DNA from: Bacteroides sp.
Lineage (GTDB): Bacteria; Bacteroidota; Bacteroidia; Bacteroidales; Muribaculaceae
DNA: 62,960 nt
Direction: 5' to 3'
Assembly (NCBI GenBank): GCA_014802015.1
Contig: JAAVDB010000004.1
Span: 1-62,960, forward strand
Shown here: one piece after another, positions 45,857-55,351 of the stretch
Layout: each line of letters starts with the position of its first letter
How positions within the stretch are numbered: the first letter of the stretch is position 1
Position numbers and translations under genes: made by a program
Notes under the pieces: generated by a model
The model's database searches: none
What the model was told of the DNA's origin: nothing
What the model saw: only the letters and a program-made list of their open reading frames with translations

Positions 45857-47218
45857 ATGGCACAGAAACCGTCTATCCCCAAGGGCACACGCGACTTCAC
45901 TCCCGCCGAGATGGCCCGCCGAAATTATATATTCGATACAATCCGCGAGGTATTCCGCCTGTACGGATTCCAGCAGATCGAGACTCCGGCTATGGAGAAC
46001 CTTTCAACCCTCATGGGCAAATATGGTGAGGAGGGTGACAAACTCCTGTTCAAGATTCTCAACTCAGGAGACTTTCTGCGCGGTGTCGATCCGAAACTTA
46101 TCGAGGATGGCGACTGCCTGCGCCTCGCCGCCCAGCTGTGCGAGAAGGGTCTGCGTTATGACCTCACCGTGCCATTCGCACGATTTGTGGTGATGCACCG
46201 CAATGATCTTCAGTTCCCGTTCAAGAGATTCCAGATTCAGCCCGTGTGGCGTGCCGACCGTCCGCAGAAGGGTCGTTACCGCGAGTTCTACCAGTGTGAC
46301 GCCGACGTTGTCGGTTCGGACTCGCTGCTCAACGAGATCGAGCTGTTGCAGATGGTCGACGAGGTGTTCAGCCGTCTGGGCGTACGCATCACCATCAAAC
46401 TCAACAACCGCAAGGTCCTCGCGGGTATCGCCGAACTCATCGGTGCGCCCGACAAGATCGTCGACATCACCGTAGCCATCGACAAGATCGACAAGATCGG
46501 ACTCGAAAAGGTGCAGGAGGAGCTGGCCGAACGTGGCATCTCGCCCGAAGCCATCGAGAAAATCACCCCTATCATCACACTCTCAGGCTCGAATGACGAG
46601 CGTCTGACCCGTCTGGCCGAACTGCTCGCCGACAGCGAGACCGGCGTGAAGGGCATCGAGGAACTGCGCACTGTGATGGACGGCACCGAGGCACTCGGAC
46701 TGCGCGCTGACCTCGAACTCGACGTCTCGCTCGCCCGCGGACTCAATTACTACACGGGCACCATCATCGAGGTCAAGGCCCGCGATGTAGAGATAGGCAG
46801 CATCACCGGCGGCGGACGCTATGACAACCTCACAGGCGTCTTCGGACTGCCCGGTGTGTCAGGAGTAGGCATCTCGTTCGGAGCTGACCGTATATATGAT
46901 GTGCTCAATACACTTGACCTCTACCCTGCCGAGATACAGGGTGCGGCCAAGATAATGTTTACAAACTTCGGTCCGGCCGAGGCCACTGCATCGCTACGCA
47001 TCATCAAGCAGCTGCGTGAGGCTGGCATCGCTGCAGAGATATTCCCCGACTCAGCCAAAATGAAGAAGCAGATGGGACGCGCCGACGCTCTCGGCATCCC
47101 ATACGTAGGCATCATCGGCGAGACCGAACTGGCCGACGGCACCGTCACGCTCAAGGACATGACTACCGGCGAGCAGACCTCACTGACCCCCGAGGCTCTC
47201 ATCGCACGTCTCTCATAA
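45857..47218 (+). CDS. hisS: Histidyl-tRNA synthetase
   Basis: HisRS charges tRNA-His. The 453-residue class II enzyme opens [19 protein letters not shown], has [12 protein letters not shown] near 95-106, motif 2 [27 protein letters not shown] near 117-143, the histidine-specific [13 protein letters not shown] near 290-302 and GGGRYDNL near 313, and ends with an anticodon-binding domain. Full length. It begins the run hisS-mlaE-mlaF-trmH; no terminator is seen in the 55-base gap before mlaE. Confidence 0.97.
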   Translation: MAQKPSIPKGTRDFTPAEMARRNYIFDTIREVFRLYGFQQIETPAMENLSTLMGKYGEEGDKLLFKILNSGDFLRGVDPKLIEDGDCLRLAAQLCEKGLRYDLTVPFARFVVMHRNDLQFPFKRFQIQPVWRADRPQKGRYREFYQCDADVVGSDSLLNEIELLQMVDEVFSRLGVRITIKLNNRKVLAGIAELIGAPDKIVDITVAIDKIDKIGLEKVQEELAERGISPEAIEKITPIITLSGSNDERLTRLAELLADSETGVKGIEELRTVMDGTEALGLRADLELDVSLARGLNYYTGTIIEVKARDVEIGSITGGGRYDNLTGVFGLPGVSGVGISFGADRIYDVLNTLDLYPAEIQGAAKIMFTNFGPAEATASLRIIKQLREAGIAAEIFPDSAKMKKQMGRADALGIPYVGIIGETELADGTVTLKDMTTGEQTSLTPEALIARLS

Positions 47219-47273
47219 GCCCGGCGACGACGCTTCCCATAAAAGATTTTTCAGACACCGTAGACTGTTATTA

Positions 47274-48023
47274 ATGATTATCACCGACTCACTCGCCACG
47301 TTCGGGCGTTACTGCTCGTTTATGTGCAGGGTGTTCAGCATCCCTGACCGCTGGAAGATATTCTTTACACGTACCGTCGCCGAGATAACCAAGCTCGGCA
47401 TCGACTCGATACCGCTCGTATTGGTCATCTCGGTATTCATCGGCGCCGTCTGCACCATACAGATGCAGCTCAACATCATGTCTCCGCTAATACCGGCCTA
47501 TTCCACCGGTCTGGCCACACGCGAGATCATCCTGCTGGAGTTTTCCAACTCGATCCTGTGTCTGATACTGGCCGGCAAGGTCGGCTCGAACATAGCCTCG
47601 GAGATCGGCACGATGCGTGTCACGGAGCAGATTGACGCTCTTGACATCATGGGTGTCAACTCGGCCAACTTTCTCGTGCTTCCCAAGGTGGTGGGCTTTC
47701 TGCTCTTCATGCCGGTGCTCGTGGTGTTCTGTATCTTCACATCGCTGATGGGCGGTGTCCTTATCTCGACATTCACCGATCTGATTCCGCTCAACAGATT
47801 TATTTACGGTATACAGACCATGTTTCAGGAATGGTACGTGTGGTACGGGCTCATCAAGTCGCTCTTCTTCTCCTACATCATCACATCCGTGGCAGCCTTT
47901 TACGGTTACTATGTCAAAGGTGGAGCGCTTGAGGTCGGCAAGGCTTCGACCAATGCCGTCGTGGCATCAAGCATCCTGATACTTCTACTCGATGTCGTTC
48001 TAACCAAACTCCTGCTGCAATGA
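47274..48023 (+). CDS. mlaE: MlaE-type ABC permease (phospholipid transport)
   Basis: MlaE is the inner-membrane permease of the Mla system that moves phospholipids between membranes. The 249-residue protein has the MlaE fold: ELTKLGIDSIPLVLVISVF near 35, TGLATREIILLEFSNSIL, then GKVGSNIASEIGTMRVTEQIDALDIMG near 100-126, the family signature contacting the ATPase, and five membrane segments. It overlaps mlaF by four bases (ATGA). MlaD and the periplasmic carrier are not in this window. Confidence 0.92.
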   Translation: MIITDSLATFGRYCSFMCRVFSIPDRWKIFFTRTVAEITKLGIDSIPLVLVISVFIGAVCTIQMQLNIMSPLIPAYSTGLATREIILLEFSNSILCLILAGKVGSNIASEIGTMRVTEQIDALDIMGVNSANFLVLPKVVGFLLFMPVLVVFCIFTSLMGGVLISTFTDLIPLNRFIYGIQTMFQEWYVWYGLIKSLFFSYIITSVAAFYGYYVKGGALEVGKASTNAVVASSILILLLDVVLTKLLLQ

Positions 48024-48790
48024 TCGAAGTGCGTAACCTTACAAAGTCGTTTGACGGAAAAACCATACTGCATGACGTCAGTGCGACGTTCGAGACCGGT
48101 AAGACCAACCTCATCATCGGACAGAGCGGTTCGGGCAAGACCGTACTCGTCAAGTCGATCATCGGACTCATACATCCCGAGGAGGGGCAGATACTCTATG
48201 ACGGGCGTGACATCATGAAGATGGATGCGTCGCAGATCAAGGAGTTGCGCAAGGAGATAGGCATGCTCTTTCAGGGTTCGGCACTGTTCGACTCCGAGAC
48301 CGTACTCGGCAACGTGGCGTTCCCGCTCACGATGTTCACATCCATGACTCCGGCCGAGATCCGTGACCGCGCGCAGTTCTGTATCGAGCGCGTCAACCTC
48401 AAAGGCGCTGACAATAAATATCCCTCCGAGATCTCGGGCGGTATGCAGAAACGCGTGGCTATCGCACGCGCCATAGCGCTCAATCCCAAGTACCTGTTCT
48501 GTGACGAGCCTAACTCGGGCCTCGACCCGCGCACCTCGATAGTCATCGACGAACTGCTGAGTGACATCACCCACGAATACAACATCACCACTATAATAAA
48601 TACGCACGACATGAACTCGGTGCTCGGCATCGGCGAGAACATCGTGTTTATCAACAAAGGTTACCGTGAATGGGTGGGTGACATGAACGAGATATATCAT
48701 ACGTCCAACGAGGCCTTGAATGACTTCGTGTTTGCCAACGATCTGTTTCAGAAAGTAAAACGTTACGTCGTGTCGCATGAACATCATTAA
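48020..48790 (+). CDS. mlaF: MlaF-type ABC transporter ATPase
   Basis: This ATPase drives the MlaE permease. The 256-residue protein has Walker A IIGQSGSGKTVLVKS near 33-47, a Q-loop MLFQGSALFDSETV near 83-96, the signature SGGMQKRVAIARA near 138-150, Walker B YLFCDEPNSGLDP near 157-169, and the H-loop NTHDMNSV near 194-201. The SGGMQKR form is typical of MlaF. It starts inside mlaE and overlaps trmH by 14 bases. Confidence 0.95.
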   Translation: MIEVRNLTKSFDGKTILHDVSATFETGKTNLIIGQSGSGKTVLVKSIIGLIHPEEGQILYDGRDIMKMDASQIKELRKEIGMLFQGSALFDSETVLGNVAFPLTMFTSMTPAEIRDRAQFCIERVNLKGADNKYPSEISGGMQKRVAIARAIALNPKYLFCDEPNSGLDPRTSIVIDELLSDITHEYNITTIINTHDMNSVLGIGENIVFINKGYREWVGDMNEIYHTSNEALNDFVFANDLFQKVKRYVVSHEHH

Positions 48791-49574
48791 TGTCGACTCA
48801 CTGTCTCATCCGGGCCTTGAGGTGTATGCCTCGCTCACCGAGGCACAGCTGCGCAACCGTCTTGATCCGTCGCGCGGCATATTCATCGCCGAGAGTCCCA
48901 AGGTCATAAACGTAGCCATTCAGGCAGGTTACCGACCGTTGTCAATGCTGTGCGAACAGCGGCATATCAGCGGGGATGCGTCCGGGATTATCGCACGGTT
49001 TCCCGACATACCCGTATACACAGGCAGCAGAGAATTGTTGGCCTCGCTGACCGGCTATACGCTCACACGCGGAGTGCTGTGTGCCATGCGTCGCCCCACG
49101 CCGGCCGATGTTGCCGAGGTGTGTCACGATGCGCGCCGAGTCATAGTAATCGACGGAGTGGTCGACACGACCAATATCGGAGCTATATTCCGCTCGGCCG
49201 CGGCACTCGGCATTGATGCCGTGCTACTCACACCCGCGTCATGTGACCCGCTCAACCGGCGCGCCATACGTGTATCGATGGGTACAGTCTTTCTCGTCCC
49301 CTGGACATGGATCGATGACCCGCATTCGCTGCGTGATTACGGATTCAAGACCGTAGCGATGGCGCTCACCGACCGCTCGGTATCTATAGACGATCCGATA
49401 CTCTGCGCCGAGCCACGCCTTGCCATAATCATGGGCACCGAAGGGGACGGACTGCCGCAGTCAACCATCGACCGTGCCGATTATACCGCCCGTATCCCCA
49501 TGGCTCACGGTGTGGACTCACTCAACGTCGCAGCCGCGGCAGCCGTAGCCTGCTGGCAACTCCGCGCCCGCTAA
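48777..49574 (+). CDS. TrmH/SpoU-family RNA 2'-O-methyltransferase
   Basis: SPOUT methyltransferases add a 2'-O-methyl group to rRNA or tRNA. The 265-residue protein has an N-terminal RNA-binding region (FIAESPKVINVAI near 35-47), then motif 1 DGVVDTTNIGAIFRSAAALGID near 125-146, motif 2 LAIIMGTEGDGLP near 217-229 and motif 3 IPMAHGVDSLNVAAAAAV near 241-258, which form the trefoil-knot SAM site. Target RNA cannot be predicted. It is the last gene of the hisS operon and is followed by the hairpin at 49615-49661. Confidence 0.9.
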   Translation: MNIINVDSLSHPGLEVYASLTEAQLRNRLDPSRGIFIAESPKVINVAIQAGYRPLSMLCEQRHISGDASGIIARFPDIPVYTGSRELLASLTGYTLTRGVLCAMRRPTPADVAEVCHDARRVIVIDGVVDTTNIGAIFRSAAALGIDAVLLTPASCDPLNRRAIRVSMGTVFLVPWTWIDDPHSLRDYGFKTVAMALTDRSVSIDDPILCAEPRLAIIMGTEGDGLPQSTIDRADYTARIPMAHGVDSLNVAAAAAVACWQLRAR

Positions 49575-49614
49575 ATCCGGCAAATATCACAGACAATTGA
49601 AAGGCTCTAATATA

Positions 49615-49661
49615 GCGGCTCCGCATTATCTCGCATCAGAGATTGCGGAGCCGCCGTTTTA
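49615..49661 (+). terminator. Terminator of the hisS-mla-trmH operon
   Basis: GCGGCTCCGCA (49615-49625) pairs with 49644-49654, with an inner ATCTC/GAGAT extension, followed by CGTTTTATT. It lies between convergent trmH and the HTCS gene. Confidence 0.75.
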
Positions 49662-49688
49662 TTGCGTCTGACTGAGCGCCATCCCGTA

Positions 49689-52600
49689 TTATTCCGTCAG
49701 GTATTTCTGTCTGTATTCCGAGGGTGTCATACCCGTTTCCTTCTTGAAGCATTTCGTGAAGTATTTCGGGTCGGAAAATCCCACCTTGAATGCTATCTCC
49801 GAGAAATTCAGGCGACTCCTGACTATAAGTTCCTCGGCCCTCTGCATGCGCATACGGCGCAGGAAGTCGGACGGTGTCATACCTACGAGTGCCTTGATCT
49901 TGCCATAGAATACAGTACGTCCGAGGTTGACTGCTTCGGCCAGTTCGTCGATCTTCAGTCCCTCATCCTCGATATGCTCGTTTATGAATGCCACGAGCGT
50001 AGTCATCATCTCCTTATCGGCATCGACCAGCTGAGGTGTGTCAAGATGATATTCGGATTCGGCAGCTGTCCCTGCCTCATCCGCCGCCGACGATGGCTGA
50101 CTTTCCTGCGCAGTTACGGCAGGAGCGGAGGCGTCATAGACCTTGCCGGTATTGCCGAGCGATTCGAGATAAGACTGCTGCAGTATGCGCCGCTGCGCTA
50201 TGATACTGGCGATGCGCTGGCGCAGATAGGTGGCGCTGAACGGCTTGGTGACGTAATCATCCACCCCTTCACGCAGACCGAGCACTCGGTCCTGCTCCGA
50301 AGCCTTGGCCGAAAGCACTATTATGGGAATGTGGCTCAATGCCTTGTTGCTCTTGATGTTGCGCACCATGGTGAGTCCGTCCATCTCGGGCATGGTCACA
50401 TCGGTAAGTATGAAGTCAGGCTGCTGCTCCTCGGCCATTCTGAGACCTTCCAGTCCGTTCGAAGCAGATATGACGTTGTACTGTGACGACAGAATGTCGG
50501 TGAGGAACGCACGCAGTTCGTCATGGTCCTCGACCACGAGGAGGGTATCTTTGGACGGGTCACGTTCGGGCCGGTCATGGATGCTGTCAGCTGACTCATC
50601 GGCCAAAGTCTCACCGGCCACATTGGCATCACTGATATACACACCCTTGTCATAACTCTTGCGCAACATCTCGTCGACAAGCTGAAGCATACGTCCGGAA
50701 TTGCGCTCGACCATACGCAGATGACTCCTGCCGGTCTCTGACAGCGATTCGGACGCAAGCACCTCCTTGACAGGTGCACCGATGAGAGTGAGAGGCGTGC
50801 GGAGCTTATGACTCACGTCGGTGTAAAACTCTGATTCCTTCCTGTGCATGTCGCTCAACATCGCATTCTTCTTACGCAGGAAATAGAAGTGTATGGCCGC
50901 CCATACGAGCAGACCGGCGATAATGGTGTAGAGCAGTATGGCCCAGGGGGTCTCGTTGAATGTCGGATGTACGATGATGTCAAGTGCCGTCTCGTTGTCG
51001 AGCCATACACCGTCGCTGTTGGTACTCCTCACCAGAAGCCGATGATGGCCCGGACGCAGGTGCGACAGCTGTATGATATGTGACCCCTGAAGATAGTTCC
51101 ACCCCTCGTCACCCTCAAACTTGTAGGCATACTGGAGCAGATAATTGTCAGAGAAATCGATCGCTGCAAAATTTATGGCAAGCGTGCGACGGCTCGCATC
51201 GGTGATGTCAAGGGTCGTGGCGTTGAGCATGTGGTGCATGTCAGACTCGCCTTGAAACTGCACGCCTGTAAATACAATATTAGGCTCGTAATCACTCTTG
51301 TCGATGTCATTGGGGTGGAACGATACGAGTCCGCCCATGGTCGGAAGCCATATATATCCCGTGCCGGGCATCAGAGCGGGACGCCCTTCGGTAAACTCGA
51401 TGGTCTCGCCGAGATCGTTCGGGCCGAAGACGGTGATGCGGTTACGCTTTATATCATACAGCACGATGCTGGTCTCGCGCACGGCACATATATTACCGTC
51501 ACTGTCCTCAAGCATCGACATAATGCCGCCCCCCTCAGGTGCGCTGTATGACAGTCCGTCCTCACCGCCGCTGCTGACCATAGGGGCGAACTTCAGGCCA
51601 TCGGCAAGAAGATTATCACTTACTATCCTCTGCATCTCACCACCGGTCGTAGCTACATACACCTTGCCGTCACGAGCCACGAGCACCTGCATCACGTCAT
51701 TGGTGCGCAGCGACGTCCCGTCACCATCCACATGACGGCTGCAATAGAATCGCACGGCTGACGGTGAGGTGTAATCACCGTCGCATGTGACAAGTCCACC
51801 TGTAGTGGACACCAGTATCTCGCCCTTGGCACTGCCGGTGATACGACGCGTGTTGGAACAGTCCTTCATCGGGAAGCCTGACAATTCATTCGACGGATTG
51901 ATGAACCTGAGCGAACCCACATCACTGATATCGGTGACTATATTCGGGCCTCCGCCGTATGTCGCTATCCACATCCTGCCGTGCCGGTCCTCCATAAAAT
52001 CATAGACATTCTCGCTGTTGAGTCCATATCGGTCACCTTTACGGGGCATGTAGTGATGTACAGTCCCGCCCGGCTCGATGACATACATGCCGAATCCCTT
52101 GGTACCGATCCACACATTGCCGTGCGAATCCTGATATAACGAGTATATGCGGTCGGAAAACCTTACCGGCACGGCTGACAACCCTGCGCGTGCACCCGGA
52201 GTCAGATAGCCCTTCAGATGTCCGTTGCCGTCATAATAGCCTATGATGCCCGAGATCGAGCTGGCCAGGACATTGCCGTCGGCGAGTGTCACGAGCGCTC
52301 GTGTCTCGACATTGCGCACCAATGGCAGACGCTTGGTGTTATAATGTCCGAAATTGATGCGTATGAGGTCATGCGTGGATGTCACCCACAGATTGTTCTG
52401 CGAATCGACAAAGAATTTCTCTATCTCCTGTATGTTGGTACGTCCGAAACGCGGCGACTGTATGGCGTACGGCACAATGCGCCGTTCGTCAGGATCAAAA
52501 TATCCGAATACTCCGTCCTTGGGCACGAGCCATATCGTGCCGTATTTGTCCTCGACCCACAGAGGCTTGACACTGCGCGTACATGCATCGCCATCAGGTG

Positions 52601-53591
52601 ATGATGTGAGCACCTCCACATCCGAGCCCTGCATATCGGTGAGTATGACACCCGGACGGTCACCGAATGCCCATACCCGAAGCTGCCAGTCGACATATAT
52701 GCCGGTAATACGGCCGTCGGCCACCTTGATGCATGAATGATTGGGTATATTATACACGGCAATGCCGTCGTCAGTACCGAGCAGCAAGTAACGGTCATCG
52801 ACTTTTCTGGTCGTGTTGACACGTGTTATCCATTCCGGCAACGGCAACTGTCTGAATCCTCCCGGGTCGGGTGTGTAGACATACATCCGGCCGTCAGCCG
52901 TCACGAGATAACTCACCCGGCCTATAGTAATAACGTCGATAAAGCGTCCCTGACATTTCATATCGGTGCCGTACAGATGCACCCCCTTGTCACAGATCAT
53001 CCACTCGTTACCCTCGGAGTCATGCTGAATCTTGTGGACCTGAGTGCTGCCAAAGCATACTGACGCATCATATATTGTTATACTGTCAGGATCAGTCGGG
53101 GTCACCGTGCTCATGCGGACCGCCAGCGGGGAGTTCTGACTGTTGGTCCACACGTGATCATCGGCCACATAGAGATTATGACCTGAGAACTCCAGTCCGG
53201 CTTTATTGTCGATGAGTTTGCTGATATTATGGTAGTGTCCCGTATGTGTATCGAGCACATAGAGAACGCGGTCGTATGAGTAGAGCCACACGTGTCCTGC
53301 GTTATCAGGTAAGATCGTCCGCAGACGGTTGGACGACAGCGTGCCGTGCTCACCGCCTCCACGGAATGTCGTAAACTGATAACCATCATAGTAGCACAGG
53401 CCGTTCCATGTCGACACCCACAGCAGATTTTCCGAGCTCTGCACAAGTCCGACAATACTGTTGGACGGCAGTCCGTCATGGATGTCAAACGTGTGTACAC
53501 GGCAATAAGGCTGCTCTGACGCTGAGATCCGCATCATGGCCGTGAACAGGAGTATTATTGCAGTGATCCACCGACGGTGATTAATGGACAT
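49689..53591 (-). CDS. Hybrid two-component system regulator (HTCS) lacking the HATPase domain
   Basis: HTCS proteins fuse an extracellular sugar sensor, a histidine kinase, a receiver and an AraC-type regulator to control polysaccharide loci. The start at 53591 fits the -7 box at 53614-53621; an ATG at 53609 would coincide with the transcription start. Order of parts (about 1,300 residues): signal peptide, two seven-bladed Reg_prop propellers (to about 770), the YYY beta-sandwich, a membrane helix (AILLYTIIAGLLVWAAIHFYF), HisKA with DVSHKLRTPLTLI near 930 (SHELR is SHKLR here), then only some 37 linker residues, a receiver (LTDVTMPEMDG, phospho-Asp), a linker and two AraC helix-turn-helix motifs. 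The N, G1, F and G2 boxes of the ATP-binding domain are absent. Confidence 0.9.
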   Translation of the reverse strand: MSINHRRWITAIILLFTAMMRISASEQPYCRVHTFDIHDGLPSNSIVGLVQSSENLLWVSTWNGLCYYDGYQFTTFRGGGEHGTLSSNRLRTILPDNAGHVWLYSYDRVLYVLDTHTGHYHNISKLIDNKAGLEFSGHNLYVADDHVWTNSQNSPLAVRMSTVTPTDPDSITIYDASVCFGSTQVHKIQHDSEGNEWMICDKGVHLYGTDMKCQGRFIDVITIGRVSYLVTADGRMYVYTPDPGGFRQLPLPEWITRVNTTRKVDDRYLLLGTDDGIAVYNIPNHSCIKVADGRITGIYVDWQLRVWAFGDRPGVILTDMQGSDVEVLTSSPDGDACTRSVKPLWVEDKYGTIWLVPKDGVFGYFDPDERRIVPYAIQSPRFGRTNIQEIEKFFVDSQNNLWVTSTHDLIRINFGHYNTKRLPLVRNVETRALVTLADGNVLASSISGIIGYYDGNGHLKGYLTPGARAGLSAVPVRFSDRIYSLYQDSHGNVWIGTKGFGMYVIEPGGTVHHYMPRKGDRYGLNSENVYDFMEDRHGRMWIATYGGGPNIVTDISDVGSLRFINPSNELSGFPMKDCSNTRRITGSAKGEILVSTTGGLVTCDGDYTSPSAVRFYCSRHVDGDGTSLRTNDVMQVLVARDGKVYVATTGGEMQRIVSDNLLADGLKFAPMVSSGGEDGLSYSAPEGGGIMSMLEDSDGNICAVRETSIVLYDIKRNRITVFGPNDLGETIEFTEGRPALMPGTGYIWLPTMGGLVSFHPNDIDKSDYEPNIVFTGVQFQGESDMHHMLNATTLDITDASRRTLAINFAAIDFSDNYLLQYAYKFEGDEGWNYLQGSHIIQLSHLRPGHHRLLVRSTNSDGVWLDNETALDIIVHPTFNETPWAILLYTIIAGLLVWAAIHFYFLRKKNAMLSDMHRKESEFYTDVSHKLRTPLTLIGAPVKEVLASESLSETGRSHLRMVERNSGRMLQLVDEMLRKSYDKGVYISDANVAGETLADESADSIHDRPERDPSKDTLLVVEDHDELRAFLTDILSSQYNVISASNGLEGLRMAEEQQPDFILTDVTMPEMDGLTMVRNIKSNKALSHIPIIVLSAKASEQDRVLGLREGVDDYVTKPFSATYLRQRIASIIAQRRILQQSYLESLGNTGKVYDASAPAVTAQESQPSSAADEAGTAAESEYHLDTPQLVDADKEMMTTLVAFINEHIEDEGLKIDELAEAVNLGRTVFYGKIKALVGMTPSDFLRRMRMQRAEELIVRSRLNFSEIAFKVGFSDPKYFTKCFKKETGMTPSEYRQKYLTE

Positions 53592-53613
53592 ATTTAAGGT
53601 GATGTTCATATTG

Positions 53614-53645
53614 CAAAGATAAGTATTGTAGCAGTATCACACCAA
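53614..53645 (-). promoter_or_regulatory. HTCS promoter
   Basis: On the minus strand TTG (53645-53643), 21 bases, TATCTTTG (53621-53614). Start near 53608, which supports translation from 53591. Confidence 0.6.
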
Positions 53646-53689
53646 CTAAAAGTGTTAAAAACGCCATTTTAAGCATATTGTGATAAATG

Positions 53690-53718
53690 TTACCCCTATC
53701 TGCGAGAAATTTTACCCC
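53690..53718 (+). promoter_or_regulatory. TTACCCC direct repeats, candidate regulator site
   Basis: TTACCCC occurs at 53690-53696 and 53712-53718, 22 bases apart (two helical turns), immediately before the TTG of the small-RNA promoter. Placement suits an AraC-type activator such as the adjacent HTCS. Confidence 0.45.
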
Positions 53719-53719
53719 C

Positions 53720-53747
53720 TTGACATCCGAACAATCAGCTAACTTTG
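53720..53747 (+). promoter_or_regulatory. Promoter of the small RNA between HTCS and glyA
   Basis: TTG (53720-53722), 17 bases, TAACTTTG (53740-53747), then CATCAGAA. The 16-mer TAACTTTGCATCAGAA differs by one base from the GH92 promoter region (minus strand 7066-7051). Confidence 0.6.
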
Positions 53748-53753
53748 CATCAG

Positions 53754-53886
53754 AAAATAAGAGATAATACAAGCAGGTGAATAAAATATATTGTACCATG
53801 AAAAGCCAAATGACAAGATTATGATTTAGGTAAAAATCCGCATAGGTAAGAAACAAAAGCTCTGTCGTGACGACAGGGCTTTTTTT
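53754..53886 (+). ncRNA. Candidate small RNA or orphan leader, about 133 bases
   Basis: A promoter at 53720-53747 and an intrinsic terminator at 53858-53886 bracket a transcript with no gene downstream on its strand. It carries TTTAGGTAAA (53825-53834) and ATAGGTAA (53842-53849), the pair also seen in the GH92 leader, and a possible 8-codon frame starting at ATG 53799 (MKSQMTRL). It could be a free-standing sRNA or the remains of a leader that once preceded a transport gene. Not matched to a known RNA family. Confidence 0.5.
53858..53886 (+). terminator. Terminator of the candidate small RNA
   Basis: AGCTCTGTCG (53858-53867) pairs with CGACAGGGCT (53871-53880), one G-U pair, 3-base loop, followed by seven T. 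Confidence 0.8.
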
Positions 53887-53923
53887 GTGTCTATACCAGG
53901 GACACAATACACAACCTATCCGC

Positions 53924-53960
53924 AAAAAAATCGTCCTGCGGAAAAATATCCGCAGGACGA
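53924..53960 (-). terminator. Terminator of the pyrB-glyA operon
   Basis: TCGTCCTGCGGA (53931-53942) pairs perfectly with 53949-53960 around a 6-base loop. On the minus strand a run of seven T follows (53930-53924). It is 66 bases past the glyA stop. Confidence 0.85.
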
Positions 53961-54025
53961 AAATTATAACTCGTACCGTCGTCTACCGGTTATGCGTAGT
54001 CCCGATAGACTGTCGGTGTTCCGGT

Positions 54026-55306
54026 TCAATAAGCAAACATGGGATAGTCGGCCATAGTGGCGTTGACCTTGGCACGTACGGCAGCGATAGTGTCGGCATC
54101 GGCCGGAGCACGGAGCACGGTGTCGATCATCTCGGCGATCTCACCCATGAGCAGTTCCTTGGCTCCGCGGGTGGTGATGGCCGGAGTGCCGAGACGCACG
54201 CCTGATGTCTGGAAGGGTGAACGGCTGTCAAACGGCACCATATTCTTATTGGCGGTGATGTCAGCTTCGACAAGAGCCTTCTCTGCCACCTTACCTGTCA
54301 GGTCGGGGAACTTGGAACGGAGGTCAACGAGTATACAGTGATTGTCTGTACCACCTGACACAATGTTATATCCCTTGGCCATGAGAGCATCGGCCAGAGC
54401 GGCGGCGTTCTTCTTGACCTGAATCTGATAATCCTTATACTCGGGCTGGAGTGCTTCGCCGAATGCTACAGCCTTGGCTGCGATGACATGTTCGAGCGGA
54501 CCACCCTGCACGCCGGGGAACACGGCTGAGTCGAGCAGTGACGACATCATGCGCACCACACCCTTGGGTGTAGTCTTACCCCAGGGATTCTCAAAGTCCT
54601 TACCCATCATTATCACACCTCCGCGCGGACCGCGAAGAGTCTTGTGTGTGGTCGAGGTCACGATGTGTGCATACTTGACGGGGTTGTCAAGCAGACCTGC
54701 TGCGATAAGACCAGCGGGGTGAGCCATATCCACCATGAAGATGGCACCGATCTCGTCGGCAAGACGACGCATACGGGCATAATCCCACTCGCGGCTGTAG
54801 GCGCTGGCACCGCCGATGATGAGACGGGGACGCTCGCGGCGTGCCACTTCCTCCATCTGCTCGTAATCTACGAGACCGGTCTCGGCATTTACGTTATACT
54901 CAAGTGCCTGGAACATGAGACCCGAGAAGTTGACGGGGCTGCCGTGGCTGAGGTGACCGCCATGACTGAGATTGAGACCCAGGAACTTGTCGCCGGGCTT
55001 CAGACAGGCCATGAATACGGCCATATTGGCCTGCGCTCCCGAGTGGGGCTGTACGTTGGCCCACTCTGCGCCAAACAGCTGCTTGAGACGCTCGATAGCG
55101 ATAGTCTCGGCCTCATCCACTACCTCACAGCCGCCATAGTAACGGTGGCCGGGATAGCCCTCGGCATACTTGTTGGTCAGGCATGAGCCCATGGCCTGCA
55201 TCACCTGATCACTCACAAAGTTCTCGGAGGCGATAAGTTCGATTCCCTTCTTCTGGCGCATGTGCTCGCGCTCGATGATGTCGAAGATTGCGTTGTCTCT
55301 CTTCAT
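54026..55306 (-). CDS. glyA: Serine hydroxymethyltransferase
   Basis: GlyA interconverts serine and glycine with tetrahydrofolate and feeds one-carbon units to purine and thymidylate synthesis. The start at 55306 ([18 protein letters not shown]) gives 426 residues, the usual length. Signature blocks are [18 protein letters not shown] near 24-41, [15 protein letters not shown] near 45-59, [12 protein letters not shown] near 88, and the PLP lysine in [15 protein letters not shown] near 225-239. It is the last gene of pyrB-pyrI-flavin reductase-glyA, ended by the hairpin at 53924-53960. Confidence 0.97.
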   Translation of the reverse strand: MKRDNAIFDIIEREHMRQKKGIELIASENFVSDQVMQAMGSCLTNKYAEGYPGHRYYGGCEVVDEAETIAIERLKQLFGAEWANVQPHSGAQANMAVFMACLKPGDKFLGLNLSHGGHLSHGSPVNFSGLMFQALEYNVNAETGLVDYEQMEEVARRERPRLIIGGASAYSREWDYARMRRLADEIGAIFMVDMAHPAGLIAAGLLDNPVKYAHIVTSTTHKTLRGPRGGVIMMGKDFENPWGKTTPKGVVRMMSSLLDSAVFPGVQGGPLEHVIAAKAVAFGEALQPEYKDYQIQVKKNAAALADALMAKGYNIVSGGTDNHCILVDLRSKFPDLTGKVAEKALVEADITANKNMVPFDSRSPFQTSGVRLGTPAITTRGAKELLMGEIAEMIDTVLRAPADADTIAAVRAKVNATMADYPMFAY

Positions 55307-55351
55307 ATTTGATTGATTTATGCACCGCTTTCGCAGCATTTTAATATTAAA

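Noticed and set aside
47909..48787. 292-codon minus-strand frame
   Set aside because: Antisense to mlaF, which has all ABC motifs intact.
49662..50486. 274-codon plus-strand frame
   Set aside because: Antisense to the AraC and receiver parts of the HTCS gene.
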